Below the pieces are notes generated by a model. That model worked only from the letters and a program-made list of their open reading frames with translations. It did no database searches and was not told the DNA's origin. Positions 34,357 to 45,123 of a DNA stretch of 64,000 bases are shown piece after piece (positions within the stretch are counted from its first letter, which is position 1; each line of letters begins with the position of its first letter). A program made the translations under genes and the position numbers. This stretch comes from Pseudomonas cremoricolorata (GTDB taxonomy: Bacteria; Pseudomonadota; Gammaproteobacteria; Pseudomonadales; Pseudomonadaceae), in NCBI RefSeq assembly GCF_000759535.1, contig NZ_CP009455.1:4716404-4780403 (forward strand). Reading direction: 5' to 3'.

Positions 34357-35555
34357 CACGATGCCGCCTGCAAGCGCGCCACCGGCCGTTCGCGCACGGG
34401 CCAGTTCAATGCCGCGGCCATCAGGCTGAGCAAGATCGACAGCTGCCAGACCAGCTCGTAGCTGCCGGTGCGGTCATACACCATGCCGCCCAGCCAGCCG
34501 CCAAGGAAGGCGCCCAGTTGATGGAAGAGGAAGACGATACCGCCGAGCATCGACAGGTTGCGCACACCGAACAGGGTCGCCACCGTGCCGTTGGTCAGTG
34601 GCACGGTCGACAGCCATAGCAGGCCCATGGCGATGCCGAACAGGTAGGCAGTGGTGGTCGACACCGGTAGCCACAGGAACGCGACGATCACCACTGCGCG
34701 CAACAGGTACAGGGCCGTGAGCAGGCGCGGCTTGGACAGGCGCCCACCCAGCCAGCCGGCGCTGTAGGTGCCAACGATATTGAACAGCCCGACCAGCGCC
34801 AGCACCGTGGTGCCGGTGGCGGCCGGCAGATGCTGGTCGACCAGGTAGGCCGGCAGGTGCACGCCGATGAACACCACCTGGAAGCCGCAGACGAAAAAGC
34901 CCAGCGCCAGCAGCCAGAACCCCGAATGCGAGCAGGCTTCACGCAGTGCCTGGCCGAGGCTCTGCTCGACGCCGACGCTGGGTAGCGGACGGTCGCGCAG
35001 CATGCCCACCAAGGGCACGATCAACGCCACCAGCAACCCGAGTACCAGCAACGCCGCCGACCAGCCCAGGCCCTGAATCAGGCTCAAGGTGCCAGGCAGC
35101 ATGGCGAACTGACCGAACGAGCCGGCCGCACTGGCAATGCCCATGGCCATGCTGCGCTGCTCGGCTGGCACTGCGCGGCCCACGACACCGAGGATCACCG
35201 AGAACGAGGTGCCGGACAGACCCAGGCCGATCAGCAGCCCGGCACTGAGCGACAACGACAACGGCGAGTCAGCCATGGCCATCAGCAGCAGGCCGGCGCT
35301 GTACAGCACGCCCCCCATCAGTACCACCCGCGCCGCGCCCAGGCGATCGGCCAGCGCCCCGGAGAAGGGCTGGGCCAGCCCCCAGATCAGGTTCTGCAAG
35401 GCAATGGCCAAGGCGAACGTGCCACGCCCCCAGCCGAAATCAGCGCTCATTGGCGCCAGAAACAGACCGAAACCGTGCCGTATGCCCAACGACAGCGCCA
35501 GGATCAACGCCGCACCCAGCAGCACCCAGCCGCTGCTGCGCCAGAGGGAAGTCAT
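34356..35555 (-). CDS. MFS transporter (monocarboxylate/oxalate-formate-like)
   Basis: A 399-residue, 12-helix major facilitator protein with SLGIRHGFGLFLAPMSADFGW in helix 1 and PFSGALADRLGAARVVLMG in the 2-3 loop, both usual in MCT/OFA-type transporters. Substrate unknown. The ATG at 35555 begins MTSLWRSSG with GAAGAG upstream; the frame continues 33 bases further without a good start. It is followed by a coupled 40-residue peptide. Confidence 0.83.
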   Translation of the reverse strand: MTSLWRSSGWVLLGAALILALSLGIRHGFGLFLAPMSADFGWGRGTFALAIALQNLIWGLAQPFSGALADRLGAARVVLMGGVLYSAGLLLMAMADSPLSLSLSAGLLIGLGLSGTSFSVILGVVGRAVPAEQRSMAMGIASAAGSFGQFAMLPGTLSLIQGLGWSAALLVLGLLVALIVPLVGMLRDRPLPSVGVEQSLGQALREACSHSGFWLLALGFFVCGFQVVFIGVHLPAYLVDQHLPAATGTTVLALVGLFNIVGTYSAGWLGGRLSKPRLLTALYLLRAVVIVAFLWLPVSTTTAYLFGIAMGLLWLSTVPLTNGTVATLFGVRNLSMLGGIVFLFHQLGAFLGGWLGGMVYDRTGSYELVWQLSILLSLMAAALNWPVRERPVARLQAAS

Positions 35556-35630
35556 TGTTGTTATCTCTTCACCGGGGAAAGGCTGCACTGTGGCATAGCT
35601 TGACCGCCGCTAACAGAGCGCCAGCCAGGC

Positions 35631-36809
35631 TTAGGGCGCCAGACGCCGCAGGATCGGCTCGAACAGCGGCGTCGGGCCGCGGGGCAGAGGGTCGGGTTTA
35701 CCCTGCTCCAGCGCCTGCCAGTAACGCCACGGCAGCTTGGCGTCGCCCAGTTCGTAATCCATACCGTCCCAGGTGTCTTCACGAAAGCTGTAGAACGCCC
35801 AGTGCACGGGCGTGTCATCCAGGACCTCAAGCACGTCGTTCAGGTACTGCCGGCAGCCCGGCAACTGGCGCATGCACCCAAACTCCCCGACTACCAGGCG
35901 GTTGAGCGGCAGACCCACGCGCTTGGCCCATTGCATGGGCTGGCGCAAGTACTCGGCCACCCGTACGGCATCCCACGACTGCAGAGCGCCGCCGAAGGGC
36001 ACACGGCCGGGATAGGGGTAGGGTTTTTCACGCTTGAGGTTCGGCGCACTGGTAGCGGCATAGGGTTCGTACATGTGCACGCTGTACAGCGCGCGTGCAT
36101 CGGTCAGCGCTTGTGGCCAATAGCTGAAGGCATCGGCGGCGGCGTACCAGCCGGCATCGAGCATCACCGGGGTCAGCGCATCGACTTCGCGAATGGCCTT
36201 GAGCAGCTGTTCATAGAAGGCCGGCAAATCTCGGGTGCCGCCGGCCTCGCGGGCGTACCAGGCCGCCATGTCGGCCGGCGAGGCGTGCTCGGCCAAGCCG
36301 CCGTGCTTTTCCGGAGCCGGTTCGTTGATCAGGTTGTAGGCGGCCACAGCAGGGTGGTCTTTCAGTTCACCGGCCAAGTCGCGCCAGAACGCAGCCGCCT
36401 GCTGCCAGTACTCCCGGCGTTGCCACAGGCGATCGTCGAACGTACCGTTGTTGTTCTGCGACCAGCGCATGCCCGGCAGGGATAACGGCGTAATCACCAC
36501 CTTCAACCCCGCAGCGTGGGCACGATCGAGAATGGTCTTGAGCTGAGCCACGTCCCGCGCGGGCAGCCCCTGGTAATGATCGGCATCGCCGAGCAGAAAA
36601 TCCCGTCGCTCGGGTTGCCATTTGTCGTATGAGAGGCGCACCCAGGTCGCGCCGTAGCGCGCCAGGGCATCGAAGTAATCCTGCTGTGGCGGTGCGGTAT
36701 TGAAACTGTTGCCGCCCTTTTGCGGGCTGTTCCAGAAGTGCATGAGGTCGGCCGCAGAAGCGGTACTGGCAGCCAGCAGCAGGACGCTGGCGAGAAGGAA
36801 TCGGAGCAT
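35631..36809 (-). CDS. Secreted glycoside hydrolase family 5-like enzyme
   Basis: The 392-residue protein has a signal peptide ending at ASAAD and a TIM-barrel pattern of GH5: AYNLINEPAP supplies the acid/base Glu and RLVVGEFGCM the nucleophile Glu; HMYEPY fits the conserved His/Tyr region. Substrate could be a beta-glucan or mannan; that is not evident from sequence. It stands alone between the MFS gene and the cobalamin operon. Confidence 0.8.
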   Translation of the reverse strand: MLRFLLASVLLLAASTASAADLMHFWNSPQKGGNSFNTAPPQQDYFDALARYGATWVRLSYDKWQPERRDFLLGDADHYQGLPARDVAQLKTILDRAHAAGLKVVITPLSLPGMRWSQNNNGTFDDRLWQRREYWQQAAAFWRDLAGELKDHPAVAAYNLINEPAPEKHGGLAEHASPADMAAWYAREAGGTRDLPAFYEQLLKAIREVDALTPVMLDAGWYAAADAFSYWPQALTDARALYSVHMYEPYAATSAPNLKREKPYPYPGRVPFGGALQSWDAVRVAEYLRQPMQWAKRVGLPLNRLVVGEFGCMRQLPGCRQYLNDVLEVLDDTPVHWAFYSFREDTWDGMDYELGDAKLPWRYWQALEQGKPDPLPRGPTPLFEPILRRLAP

Positions 36810-36933
36810 GGCAAGCGCCTTGGCTGGAGGGTGGGCGCTGGAGCATAGCGGCCACCGGCAGGGAATCCCTCCTCTCTAGACCTACACTAGCCGTCAGAAT
36901 AATCCGTAAATGGCATAAGATTTTTCCAGACGA

Positions 36934-37671
36934 TTACAGGCACAGTGCCAGAACCACCACGCACACCAGCTCCAGCAGCTCTAGCAGCGCCCCAGCCGTG
37001 TCGCCGGTGGTGCCGCCCAGTCGCTGGCACATGGCCCTGCGCAGCAGGGCAAACGCTATCGCCAACCACACCAGCGCCCATAGCGCGGTGGTCCCACCGA
37101 GCAGCAGCACCAGCGCGGCGCAGCCGAGCAACACCCAGCGCGCCTGCTGGCGCGGCAGATGCTCGGCCAGCACCGCCCCTAGCCCGCCCTGGCGCACATA
37201 CGGCGTGCTCAGCAACAGCGCGAGCAGCGCCGCGCGACCAAGCACCGGCGCCAGCAACAACCAGGCCCCGGCATCGCGTTCGAGCAGCACCCACACCGCG
37301 CAGAACTTGAGCAACAGCACCAGCACCAGGGTGACCACGGCAATTGGCCCGCTGCGCGGATCTTTCATGATCTGCAGCGTGCGTTCGCGGTCGCCGAAGC
37401 CGCCCAGCCAGGCGTCGGCGCTGTCGGCCAGGCCGTCCAGATGCAACGCCCCGCTGAGCGCCACCCACAGGCTAAGCAGCAGCGCCGCCTGCAACGGCGC
37501 CGGGGCGCCGTGCAGCAGCGCACTGGCGCCCCATAGCAGCAGCCCGAACAACCCGCCGACCAGCGGATAGCACACCACCGAGCGGCCCATCTGCTGGGGT
37601 GTCGGCATGCCCGGCAGGCGTACCGGCAGGCTGCTGAGAAACTGCAGGGCGATCCACCACGGCTGCATCAA
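36934..37671 (-). CDS. cobS: Adenosylcobinamide-GDP ribazoletransferase (cobalamin synthase)
   Basis: A 245-residue polytopic membrane enzyme. It contains GALHLDGLADSADAWLGG with the metal-binding acidic residues and DPRSGPIAVVTLVLVLLLK. It joins alpha-ribazole to adenosylcobinamide-GDP, the last step of the nucleotide loop assembly. Its start overlaps the phosphatase stop as ATGA; it is the tenth and last gene of the operon. Another Met one codon on is a possible start. Confidence 0.92.
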   Translation of the reverse strand: MMQPWWIALQFLSSLPVRLPGMPTPQQMGRSVVCYPLVGGLFGLLLWGASALLHGAPAPLQAALLLSLWVALSGALHLDGLADSADAWLGGFGDRERTLQIMKDPRSGPIAVVTLVLVLLLKFCAVWVLLERDAGAWLLLAPVLGRAALLALLLSTPYVRQGGLGAVLAEHLPRQQARWVLLGCAALVLLLGGTTALWALVWLAIAFALLRRAMCQRLGGTTGDTAGALLELLELVCVVVLALCL

Positions 37672-38267
37672 CTCGGCGTTCCCGGTTGCTTGAAGGCCTG
37701 TTGCTTGAAGGCCTGTTGGTCGAAGGCGTCCAGGTCGAGGCGCAGCAAGGCGCCATGGCCAACTTCCACTTGCAGCAACTGCTCACGCGGCAGACCACGG
37801 GCCTGGGCCAGCAGCAGGCGCATCACTCCACCGTGGGTCACCACCAGCACGCGCTGCCCGACATGTTCCTGGCGCAGCGCAGCCAGCGCCTGGTGTACCC
37901 GCGTGGCGAACGCCGCCACCGGCTCGCCACCCGGTGGCGTGCAACTGTAAGGGTCAGCCCAGAAACGCCCCAAGGCCTCGGCATCGGTCTGCATCAAATG
38001 CGCAGCACTGCGCCCTTCCCACGCTCCGAAATGCAGTTCGCGCCAGGCGGGCGCCAGTTGCACCGGCAGTTGCAGACGCTCAGCCAGGGCCTCGGCAAAC
38101 CGCGCGCAACGTTGCAGCGGCGAGCTGAGCAGCACGTCCCACGGCCCGCCAGCCACCACCGCCTCGTGCATCTGCTGCCAGCCGCGCTCGGTCAGGGCAT
38201 CGTCGAGGCTGCCGCGCAGGCCGCCGCCCAGTTCGGTTTCACCATGGCGCAGAAGATCGAGGATCAT
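37668..38267 (-). CDS. cobC: Alpha-ribazole phosphatase (histidine phosphatase family)
   Basis: A 199-residue phosphoglycerate-mutase-like protein: [12 protein letters not shown] gives the catalytic [15 protein letters not shown] and [11 protein letters not shown] give the second His. It removes the phosphate from alpha-ribazole-phosphate (or the cobalamin product). The tail near residue 190 has a repeat of the type QQAFKQ, visible as a short tandem DNA repeat around 37692-37722. Confidence 0.88.
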   Translation of the reverse strand: MILDLLRHGETELGGGLRGSLDDALTERGWQQMHEAVVAGGPWDVLLSSPLQRCARFAEALAERLQLPVQLAPAWRELHFGAWEGRSAAHLMQTDAEALGRFWADPYSCTPPGGEPVAAFATRVHQALAALRQEHVGQRVLVVTHGGVMRLLLAQARGLPREQLLQVEVGHGALLRLDLDAFDQQAFKQQAFKQPGTPS

Positions 38268-39319
38268 ACCGGACGATCCGCCACGGCGGCTTCGGCGAAG
38301 GTCGCCATCTGCCCATGCAGGGCACAGGCCAGACGCAGCAACGGCACCGCCAGCGCCGCGCCGCTGCCCTCACCCAGACGCAGGCCCAGCGCCAGCAGCG
38401 GCTCGGCCTCCAGCGCCGCCAACACCCGCTGATGTCCCGGCTCGGCGCCCTGGTGGGCATACAGCAGCCAGGCCCGGCACTCGGGATTCAGACGCACCGC
38501 AAGCAACGCGGCAACGCTGCAGATAAAGCCATCGACCAGCACCGCGATACCGGCCTGGGCGCAGGCCAGATAGGCACCGGTCAGCGCGGCGATCTCGAAA
38601 CCACCAACACAGGCCAGCGCACGCAGCGGCTCTTGGGCACTCAACCCATGCAGCGCCAGCGCCCGCTCGATCACCCGCGCCTTGTGCGCCACGCCAGCAT
38701 CGTCGAGGCCGGTGCCAGGGCCGCTCAGCTCAGTCGCAGGGCAGCCCAGCAACGCGCAGGCCAGCGCTGCCGCGGCGGTGGTGTTGCCGATACCCATCTC
38801 GCCGCCGATGAACAACTGCGCGCCGTCCGCCTGAGCGCGCAGCGCACTGTGCTTTCCGGCTTCGAGCGCGGCATGCAACTGCGCCTCGCTCAGTGCCGGG
38901 CCGCGAAGGAAATTGGCGGTGCCAGCGCCGAGCCGAAGATGGCGTACACCGGGCAATTCCAGGCTTGCATCGACGGTGCCCAGGTCGACCACCTCAAGGG
39001 TGGCCTGCAACTGCCGGGCAAGCACGCTGATGGCCGCCCCGCCATTGACGAAGTTGCGCAGCATCTGCCCGGTGACCGCCTGCGGATAGGCTGAGATGCC
39101 CTCCTCCACCACACCGTGGTCGCCGGCGAACAGGGCGATGGCCACGCGCTCCAGGCTCGGCCGCTCGCAGCCTTGCAGACCGGCCAGGCGTACCGCCAGT
39201 TGTTCCAGCTGGCCCAGCGAGCCGGTGGGTTTGGTCAGTTGCTGCTGACGGGCCAGGGCCTGCTCGGTGGCAGCCGGGTCGGGGGCTTGGCAGGCATCGA
39301 GCCACCAATGGCGATTCAT
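38264..39319 (-). CDS. cobT: Nicotinate-nucleotide-dimethylbenzimidazole phosphoribosyltransferase
   Basis: The 351-residue length matches CobT. Motifs: [30 protein letters not shown] and [16 protein letters not shown]; the catalytic Glu is expected near the C-terminus ([12 protein letters not shown]). It makes alpha-ribazole-phosphate from the DMB supplied by BluB. The ATG at 39319 overlaps the cobU stop; the open frame to 39580 lies in cobU. Confidence 0.93.
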   Translation of the reverse strand: MNRHWWLDACQAPDPAATEQALARQQQLTKPTGSLGQLEQLAVRLAGLQGCERPSLERVAIALFAGDHGVVEEGISAYPQAVTGQMLRNFVNGGAAISVLARQLQATLEVVDLGTVDASLELPGVRHLRLGAGTANFLRGPALSEAQLHAALEAGKHSALRAQADGAQLFIGGEMGIGNTTAAAALACALLGCPATELSGPGTGLDDAGVAHKARVIERALALHGLSAQEPLRALACVGGFEIAALTGAYLACAQAGIAVLVDGFICSVAALLAVRLNPECRAWLLYAHQGAEPGHQRVLAALEAEPLLALGLRLGEGSGAALAVPLLRLACALHGQMATFAEAAVADRPV

Positions 39320-39837
39320 AGGGCAGGTCCTTTCAGGGTCAGGGGCAGACCGGCGACGCTGAGCACCACGCGCGTGCAGCGTTCGGCGATGGCCTGGTGC
39401 AGCCAGCCAGCGAGGTCGACATAACGGCGGGTCAGCTCGCCCATGGGCACTACCCCCAGGCCGGTTTCGTTGCTCACCAGAATCACTGTGCCCGGCAGTT
39501 CGGCCAGGCAGTCGAGCAGCGCATCGCGCTCGGCGGCAAGGCGGGTGTCGTCTTCGAGCATCAGCAGGTTGGTCAGCCACAAGGTCAGGCAGTCGACCAG
39601 CAGGCAGCGCTCGGCGCTGGCCTCGGCGCGCAGCACGCGGGCCAGGGCCACCGGTTCTTCGATCAGCGCCCAGTGACTGGGGCGCCGCTCACGGTGCAGT
39701 TGCACGCGCTGGTTCATCTCGCCATCCAGCGGCTGGCTGGTGGCGATGTAGGTCACGGCCAGGCCGCTGGCGACGGCCAGTTGCTCGGCCAGGCGGCTCT
39801 TGCCCGAGCGGGCACCGCCAAGGATCAGGCTATGCAT
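39316..39837 (-). CDS. cobU: Adenosylcobinamide kinase / cobinamide-phosphate guanylyltransferase
   Basis: The 173-residue protein has the P-loop [15 protein letters not shown], the His-containing HRERRPSHW segment of the guanylylation site, and [13 protein letters not shown]. It phosphorylates adenosylcobinamide and transfers GMP to it (also called CobP). I chose ATG 39837 (MHSLILGG); six codons upstream are unlikely. It begins 2 bases after the cobQ stop. Confidence 0.92.
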   Translation of the reverse strand: MHSLILGGARSGKSRLAEQLAVASGLAVTYIATSQPLDGEMNQRVQLHRERRPSHWALIEEPVALARVLRAEASAERCLLVDCLTLWLTNLLMLEDDTRLAAERDALLDCLAELPGTVILVSNETGLGVVPMGELTRRYVDLAGWLHQAIAERCTRVVLSVAGLPLTLKGPAL

Positions 39838-39839
39838 GC

Positions 39840-41294
39840 TCAGGCGACTCCGCAAAGCGCGCGCAAGTGCGCGGTGTCCAGATGGCGTTCAACAAGGTCG
39901 GCGAGCCGCTCGATGTCACGTTCGCGCAGCGCCTCGTAATCGATGCGCTGCACCTCGGTCAAACCCGCCCAGCGCAGCAGCGCGGCGCACGAGTCGCTGC
40001 CCTCGAACAGGCCATGCAGGTAGGTGGCGAGCACTTGGCCATCGGCGCTGATGGCGCCGTCGTCGCGGCCATCGGCCAGGTGCACCGCTGGCTGGCCCAA
40101 CGCCGCGCCCTGGGTGACCCCGGCATGAATTTCATAGCCGCTCACTGCGGCCTGTTCCAGGCCCAGCGTGCCGTGGACATTGCGCAGTTGCTTGTCGGCC
40201 TGCAGCACCGTGCTGTAGTCGAGCAGGCCCAGCCCGGCGCTGCTGCCGGCCGGCCCTTCCAGACCCAGCGGGTCGTGCACTTGGGTGCCAAGCATCTGCA
40301 AACCGCCGCAGATGCCGATCAGCTTGCCGCCGTAACGCAGGTGACGGTCGATGGCCTGCGCCCAGCCCCGCTCGCGCAACTGCGCAAGGTCGGCGCGCAC
40401 GCTTTTCGAGCCGGGCAGGATGATCAGGTCAGCCGGGGGAATCGCCTGGCCAGGGCCGATGAACTGCAAGTCCACTTGCGGGTGCAGGCGCAGCGGGTCG
40501 AAATCGGTGTGGTTACTGATGCGCGGCAGCACCGGCACGATGATCTTGAGCACCTGTTCGAGCTTGGCACCCTGGCGGCGGTCGAGGCCGTCTTCGGCTT
40601 CCAGGTGCAGGTCGCTGACGAACGGCAGCACGCCCAGCACCGGTTTGCCGGTGCGCTGCTCGAGCCAGTCGAGCCCAGGCTGAAGCAAGGCGATATCACC
40701 GCGAAAACGGTTGATGACAAAACCCTTGACCCGCGCCTGCTCGCTGGGCGAGAGCAGTTCCAACGTGCCGACCAGATGGGCGAATACCCCGCCGCGGTTG
40801 ATGTCGGCCACCAGAATCACCGGGCAGTCGACCGCCTCGGCAAAACCCATATTGGCGATGTCGCCGGCCCGCAGGTTGATCTCGGCAGGTGAGCCTGCGC
40901 CTTCGACCATCACCACCGGGTAGCCCGCGCTCAGGCGCTGGTGCGAGGCCAGTACCGCCTGCATGGCGATAACCTTGTAGTCGTGGTAGGCCACCGCGTT
41001 CATGCTGGTGACCGCGCGGCCATGGATGATCACCTGCGCGCCGGTGTCGCTGTTGGGCTTGAGCAGCACCGGGTTCATGTCGGTGTGCGGCGCCAGCCGA
41101 CAGGCTTGCGCCTGCACCGCCTGGGCCCGGCCGATTTCGCCACCGTCGGCGGTGACCGCGCTGTTGAGCGCCATGTTCTGCGGCTTGAACGGCACCACCG
41201 CCACGCCCTGGCGCAGCAGCCAGCGGCACAGCGCAGTAACCAGGGTGCTCTTGCCGGCATCGGAGGTGGTGCCTTGCACCATCAGCGTGGTCAT
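39840..41294 (-). CDS. cobQ: Cobyric acid synthase
   Basis: A 484-residue amidotransferase: DethioBiotin-synthetase-like ATPase domain ([20 protein letters not shown]), [12 protein letters not shown], and a C-terminal class-I-like glutaminase domain with [10 protein letters not shown] nucleophile Cys and YLHGLFE His. It amidates the four remaining side chains of adenosylcobyrinate a,c-diamide. Its ATG overlaps the stop of the aminotransferase-like gene. Confidence 0.94.
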   Translation of the reverse strand: MTTLMVQGTTSDAGKSTLVTALCRWLLRQGVAVVPFKPQNMALNSAVTADGGEIGRAQAVQAQACRLAPHTDMNPVLLKPNSDTGAQVIIHGRAVTSMNAVAYHDYKVIAMQAVLASHQRLSAGYPVVMVEGAGSPAEINLRAGDIANMGFAEAVDCPVILVADINRGGVFAHLVGTLELLSPSEQARVKGFVINRFRGDIALLQPGLDWLEQRTGKPVLGVLPFVSDLHLEAEDGLDRRQGAKLEQVLKIIVPVLPRISNHTDFDPLRLHPQVDLQFIGPGQAIPPADLIILPGSKSVRADLAQLRERGWAQAIDRHLRYGGKLIGICGGLQMLGTQVHDPLGLEGPAGSSAGLGLLDYSTVLQADKQLRNVHGTLGLEQAAVSGYEIHAGVTQGAALGQPAVHLADGRDDGAISADGQVLATYLHGLFEGSDSCAALLRWAGLTEVQRIDYEALRERDIERLADLVERHLDTAHLRALCGVA

Positions 41295-42283
41295 GCAAAG
41301 TCCTTGTGATAGGCGGCCAGAGCCTCGGCCAGGCGCTGTTCATCGGCAGCGCTGGGCGGCAGGCCGAAGCGCAGCGCAGCGGGCTGCTGGAACAGGCGCA
41401 CGAGAATGCCGCGGCGGGCGAGAAAGTCATGCAGGTGCGCAGCCTCGGGCATGCGCAGGTACTGGAACAGGTCGCAGCCACCGCTCGGCGCCAGGCCCGC
41501 ATCACCCAGCAGCGTCGCCAACCGCGCACTGGCAGCCGCGCAGCGGGTAGTCTGAGCGGCCTGGGCGGCGCGGTCGTTCAGGCAGGCCTGGCCGAGCACC
41601 CGGGTCGGCCCGGCGACGGTCCACGGCCCCAGGTAGTCGGCCAGACGCTGCAGCAGCGCAGCCTCGGCGAGAACGAAGCCCAAGCGCACCCCGGCCAGGC
41701 CGAAGAACTTGCCGAACGAGCGCAACACGATCAGCCCCGCACGCGCGGTGCAGTCCGCCAGGCTGTGCAGCGGCTGGTTGTCGATGAACGCTTCATCGAC
41801 CACCAGCCAGCCCCCGCGAGCCGCCAGCCGCGCGTGCCAATCGAGCAGGCGCTGACGGGTCAGCACACGCCCGGTGGGGTTGTTGGGGTTGACCAGCACC
41901 AGCACATCGAGGGTATCCAGCGCCGCCTCGACCTGGCTGTCGTCCAGCTCCAGCAGGCTGTGCCCGGCACGTCGCCAGGCATGTGGATGCTCGGCATAGC
42001 ACGGGCTGAGCACGCCGACCCGGCTGCGTCCGCGCAGCAGCGGCAAGGCCTGGATCGCCGCCTGCGAGCCGGCCACCGGCAGCAGCTGGGCAGCGTCGTA
42101 ATAGCGGCGTGCGGCCTGTTCGAGGCCGTCCTCGTTCTCGGGTAGGCGTGCCCAGGCATCGGCGGGAATTGCAGGTATGGCAAAGGCCCAGGGGGCGATG
42201 CCGCTCGACAGATCCAGCCATTCGCGACGCTCGATGCCGTAATACTGGCTGGCGCGCAGCAGCCGTCCACCGTGTTCAAGCAT
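41291..42283 (-). CDS. Threonine-phosphate decarboxylase (PLP-dependent, CobC/CobD)
   Basis: A 330-residue fold-type I PLP enzyme: [12 protein letters not shown] at the start, [20 protein letters not shown] and the PLP lysine in [17 protein letters not shown]. In cobalamin operons this family makes the aminopropanol phosphate arm. It is called cobC in Pseudomonas denitrificans and cobD in Salmonella; I leave the symbol empty to avoid confusion with the neighbours. It overlaps the cbiB 3' end by 8 bases. Confidence 0.9.
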   Translation of the reverse strand: MLEHGGRLLRASQYYGIERREWLDLSSGIAPWAFAIPAIPADAWARLPENEDGLEQAARRYYDAAQLLPVAGSQAAIQALPLLRGRSRVGVLSPCYAEHPHAWRRAGHSLLELDDSQVEAALDTLDVLVLVNPNNPTGRVLTRQRLLDWHARLAARGGWLVVDEAFIDNQPLHSLADCTARAGLIVLRSFGKFFGLAGVRLGFVLAEAALLQRLADYLGPWTVAGPTRVLGQACLNDRAAQAAQTTRCAAASARLATLLGDAGLAPSGGCDLFQYLRMPEAAHLHDFLARRGILVRLFQQPAALRFGLPPSAADEQRLAEALAAYHKDFA

Positions 42284-43184
42284 TCAGGTACGCCCCCACG
42301 CAGATCACCAGCAGCCACAGCCAGACGCCGCGCTGCACCAGGCCCCAGCCGCGCTCGATGGCTTGGGCATCGGCCACCGGCCCTTCGCCCAAGCGCGGGC
42401 GCTCATGCAGCTCGCCGTGGTACACCGCCGGGCCGCCCAGCTCGACGCCCAGCGCACCGGCCCCGGCGGCCATCACCGGGCCCGCGTTGGGGCTGTCCCA
42501 CAGCGGCGCCTGACGTCGCCAGCAGCGCAGCGCCAGGCGCGTCTTGCCGAGCAGCGCGTAGGTCAGCGCCACCAGCCGCGCCGGTACATAGTTGAGGCCA
42601 TCGTCGATGCGCGCTGCGGCCCAGCCGAAGCGCTCGAAGCGGGCGTTGCGGTAACCCCACATGGCATCGAGGGTATTGCTCAAGCGGTACAGCACCACCC
42701 CCGGCGCGCCGGCGACGACGAACCAGAACAAGGTGGCGAACACTGCATCGCTGCCGTTCTCCAGCACCGACTCGGTGGCCGCGCGGGCCACGGCCGGCTC
42801 ATCCAGCTCGGCGGTTTCACGGCTGACCAGGTAGCCGACGCGGCGCCGCGCCTCAGCCAGATCACCCTGGCGCAGGGCCTGGGCCACCGGCAGCACATGC
42901 TCGCCCAGGCTGCGCATGCCCAGGGCGCAGTACAGCGCCAGGGCATCGACCAGCCAGCCGATCAGCGGCAACCATGACAGCAGCAGCGCCAGCACGGTCA
43001 GCGGTACCACCGTGATGAACCAGGCGCTGACGCCATGGCTGCGCCAACCGCGGCCGCCGGCGTTCAGGCGACGCTCGACGGCATTGGCAAAATTGCCGAA
43101 GGCCACCAGCGGATGACGTCGCTGTGGCTCGCCGAACAGCGCATCCAGAGCAACCCCGGCCACACATAGCAAGGCCAGGCTCAT
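42276..43184 (-). CDS. cbiB: Adenosylcobinamide-phosphate synthase (CbiB/CobD)
   Basis: A 302-residue membrane protein: [21 protein letters not shown] at the N-terminus, [12 protein letters not shown] and [20 protein letters not shown] are CbiB hallmarks. It attaches the aminopropanol arm to adenosylcobyric acid. Start overlaps bluB stop as ATGA. Confidence 0.93.
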   Translation of the reverse strand: MSLALLCVAGVALDALFGEPQRRHPLVAFGNFANAVERRLNAGGRGWRSHGVSAWFITVVPLTVLALLLSWLPLIGWLVDALALYCALGMRSLGEHVLPVAQALRQGDLAEARRRVGYLVSRETAELDEPAVARAATESVLENGSDAVFATLFWFVVAGAPGVVLYRLSNTLDAMWGYRNARFERFGWAAARIDDGLNYVPARLVALTYALLGKTRLALRCWRRQAPLWDSPNAGPVMAAGAGALGVELGGPAVYHGELHERPRLGEGPVADAQAIERGWGLVQRGVWLWLLVICVGAYLNA

Positions 43185-43831
43185 GGGCGTCGCTCCCAGG
43201 CATTTTCGAACAGCATGTCATCCAGCGGGCGTTCTTCGGCCCACTGTTCCTGCACCAGCATCGGCGCCTCGTAGAAGGCCTTGACCGGCCCCAGGCACAG
43301 CACCGCCACCGCCTTGGCACCGCTCGGCATGCCCAGCAGCTGGCCCAGTGCCTGTGGGTCGAACAGCGACACCCAGCCCATCCCCAGGCCTTCGGCGCGG
43401 GCCGCCAGCCACAGGTTCTGGATGGCACAGGCCAGTGAGGCGAGGTCCATTTCCGGCAAGGTACGGCGGCCGAAGATGTGCGCTTCACGCTGATCCATCA
43501 GCGCCGCCACCAGCAACTCGGCGCAGTCCTGGATGCCTTCGACCTTGAGCTGCATGAAATCATCGGAGCGCTCGCCCAGGGCGTCGGCGGTGCGTAGGCG
43601 CTCCTGCTCGACCAGCCCCTGGATAGCGCCGCGCAGCTCGCGGCGGGTAATACGAATGAAGCGCCACGGCTGCATCAGGCCGACGCTGGGGGCCTGGTGT
43701 GCAGCGCCGAGCAGACGGCGCAGCAGCTCGGGGGCGACTTCACCGCCGGCGAAGTGGCGCATGTCGCGGCGCTCGCCGATGGCGCGGTACACCGCAGCGC
43801 GTTCGGTCATGGAAAAGGCATGTTCGCTCAT
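43181..43831 (-). CDS. bluB: 5,6-dimethylbenzimidazole synthase
   Basis: A 216-residue nitroreductase-fold flavoenzyme. [15 protein letters not shown] and [15 protein letters not shown] are BluB signatures (the Asp and Ser of the active site are in RRDMRHF and APSVG). It splits reduced FMN with oxygen to give DMB, the lower ligand of B12, so this organism can make its own lower ligand aerobically. Confidence 0.92.
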   Translation of the reverse strand: MSEHAFSMTERAAVYRAIGERRDMRHFAGGEVAPELLRRLLGAAHQAPSVGLMQPWRFIRITRRELRGAIQGLVEQERLRTADALGERSDDFMQLKVEGIQDCAELLVAALMDQREAHIFGRRTLPEMDLASLACAIQNLWLAARAEGLGMGWVSLFDPQALGQLLGMPSGAKAVAVLCLGPVKAFYEAPMLVQEQWAEERPLDDMLFENAWERRP

Positions 43832-45123
43832 GGTCGCAACAGCGCCGCCGCCGCCTCGGGACTGGAAGGGAAATAAAAGTGCACGTACGAGGCCGTCAGC
43901 CGCCCCAGCCGATACACCGCCTCGTTGCCGCGCCCGCCATTGGGGCTAAGGCCACGGGCGATGGGCGTGTGTTCGGTGGTGGTCAGCGAGTGATGATAGG
44001 TGTGCCCGCGCAAGGTGCCTTCGGGCAACTCGACCGCCTGCAAGGCCAACGCGGCCAGGCGCTTTTGCATGCTCGCCTCGCCGGGCAGCAGGCCGAGCAG
44101 CTCGGCGCGCTGACCGTCGACATCGGTCAGGCCGTCGAGCAGGTAGAGCATGCCGCCGCATTCAGCCAGCAGCGGTTTGCCTTGAGCGTGGTGCTGGCGA
44201 ATGGCGGCCAGCATCGTTGCGTTCGCCGCCAGCGCCTGGTGGTGCAGTTCGGGGTAGCCACCGGGCAGGTACAGGCTGTCGACTTCGGGCAACCGGGCAT
44301 CGTGCAACGGCGAGAAGAACACCAGCTCGGCACCCTGGGCGCGGAGCAGCTCGAGGTTGGCGCCGTAGAGGAAGGCGAAGGCTTCGTCGCGCGCCACGCC
44401 GATGCGCACGCCGGCAAGGCTCGGGGTGACGGGCGCCGGTTGTGGCGCAGCGAAGGTCACTGCCGGCGGCAGGGCCGCATCGCAGCTCTCGCCCAGGGCC
44501 TGGGCGGCCGCATCAAGCCGCGCATCGAGGTCGTTCAGCTCGCTGGCCTGGACCAGTCCCAGATGGCGACTGGGCAGCTCGATACCGCGCTCGCGGGACA
44601 AACCGCCGTACCAGCGCAGGCCCTCGCTCAAGCTGCCTTCGAGCAACTGCGCGTGACGCAGGCTCCCAACCCGGTTGGCCAGCACCCCGGCGAACGGCAG
44701 GTCAGGCTGGTAGCGGGCCAGGCCCAGGGCCAGCGCACCGAAAGTCTGCGCCATGGCGGTGCCGTCGATCACCGCCAGCACCGGCACACCGAAGTGACGC
44801 GCAAGATCGGCACTGGACGGCGTGCCATCGAACAGGCCCATGACCCCTTCGATGAGAATCAGGTCGGCTTCCCCGGCGGCTTGCCACAGCAAGCGCCGAC
44901 TCTCGGCCTCGCCGATCATCCACATGTCGAGTTGGTACACCGGCGCACCGCTGGCGCGTTCGAGGATCATCGGGTCAAGAAAGTCCGGGCCACACTTGAA
45001 CACCCGTACGCGGCGGCCGAGGTTGCGGTGTAGCCGCGCCAGGGCGGCGGTGACGGTGGTCTTGCCCTGGCCCGAGGCCGGGGCGGCGATCAGCACCGCC
45101 GGGCAGGCACGGCGGTCACTCAC
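43828..45123 (-). CDS. cobB: Cobyrinate a,c-diamide synthase
   Basis: A 431-residue glutamine amidotransferase: IAAPASGQGKTTVTAALARLH P-loop, FKCGPDFLDPMIL, LIEGVMGLFDG, and the glutaminase nucleophile in LLAECGGMLYLLDGL. It amidates the a and c acetate side chains. ATGA overlap with cobO. In the P. denitrificans naming this is CobB; CbiA in Salmonella. Confidence 0.94.
   Translation of the reverse strand: MSDRRACPAVLIAAPASGQGKTTVTAALARLHRNLGRRVRVFKCGPDFLDPMILERASGAPVYQLDMWMIGEAESRRLLWQAAGEADLILIEGVMGLFDGTPSSADLARHFGVPVLAVIDGTAMAQTFGALALGLARYQPDLPFAGVLANRVGSLRHAQLLEGSLSEGLRWYGGLSRERGIELPSRHLGLVQASELNDLDARLDAAAQALGESCDAALPPAVTFAAPQPAPVTPSLAGVRIGVARDEAFAFLYGANLELLRAQGAELVFFSPLHDARLPEVDSLYLPGGYPELHHQALAANATMLAAIRQHHAQGKPLLAECGGMLYLLDGLTDVDGQRAELLGLLPGEASMQKRLAALALQAVELPEGTLRGHTYHHSLTTTEHTPIARGLSPNGGRGNEAVYRLGRLTASYVHFYFPSSPEAAAALLRP

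Noticed and set aside
37692..37722. Short tandem repeat in cobC as a contingency (phase-variation) tract
   Set aside because: Two-fold repeat of about 15 bases with indel of whole codons; more likely a neutral C-terminal length difference.
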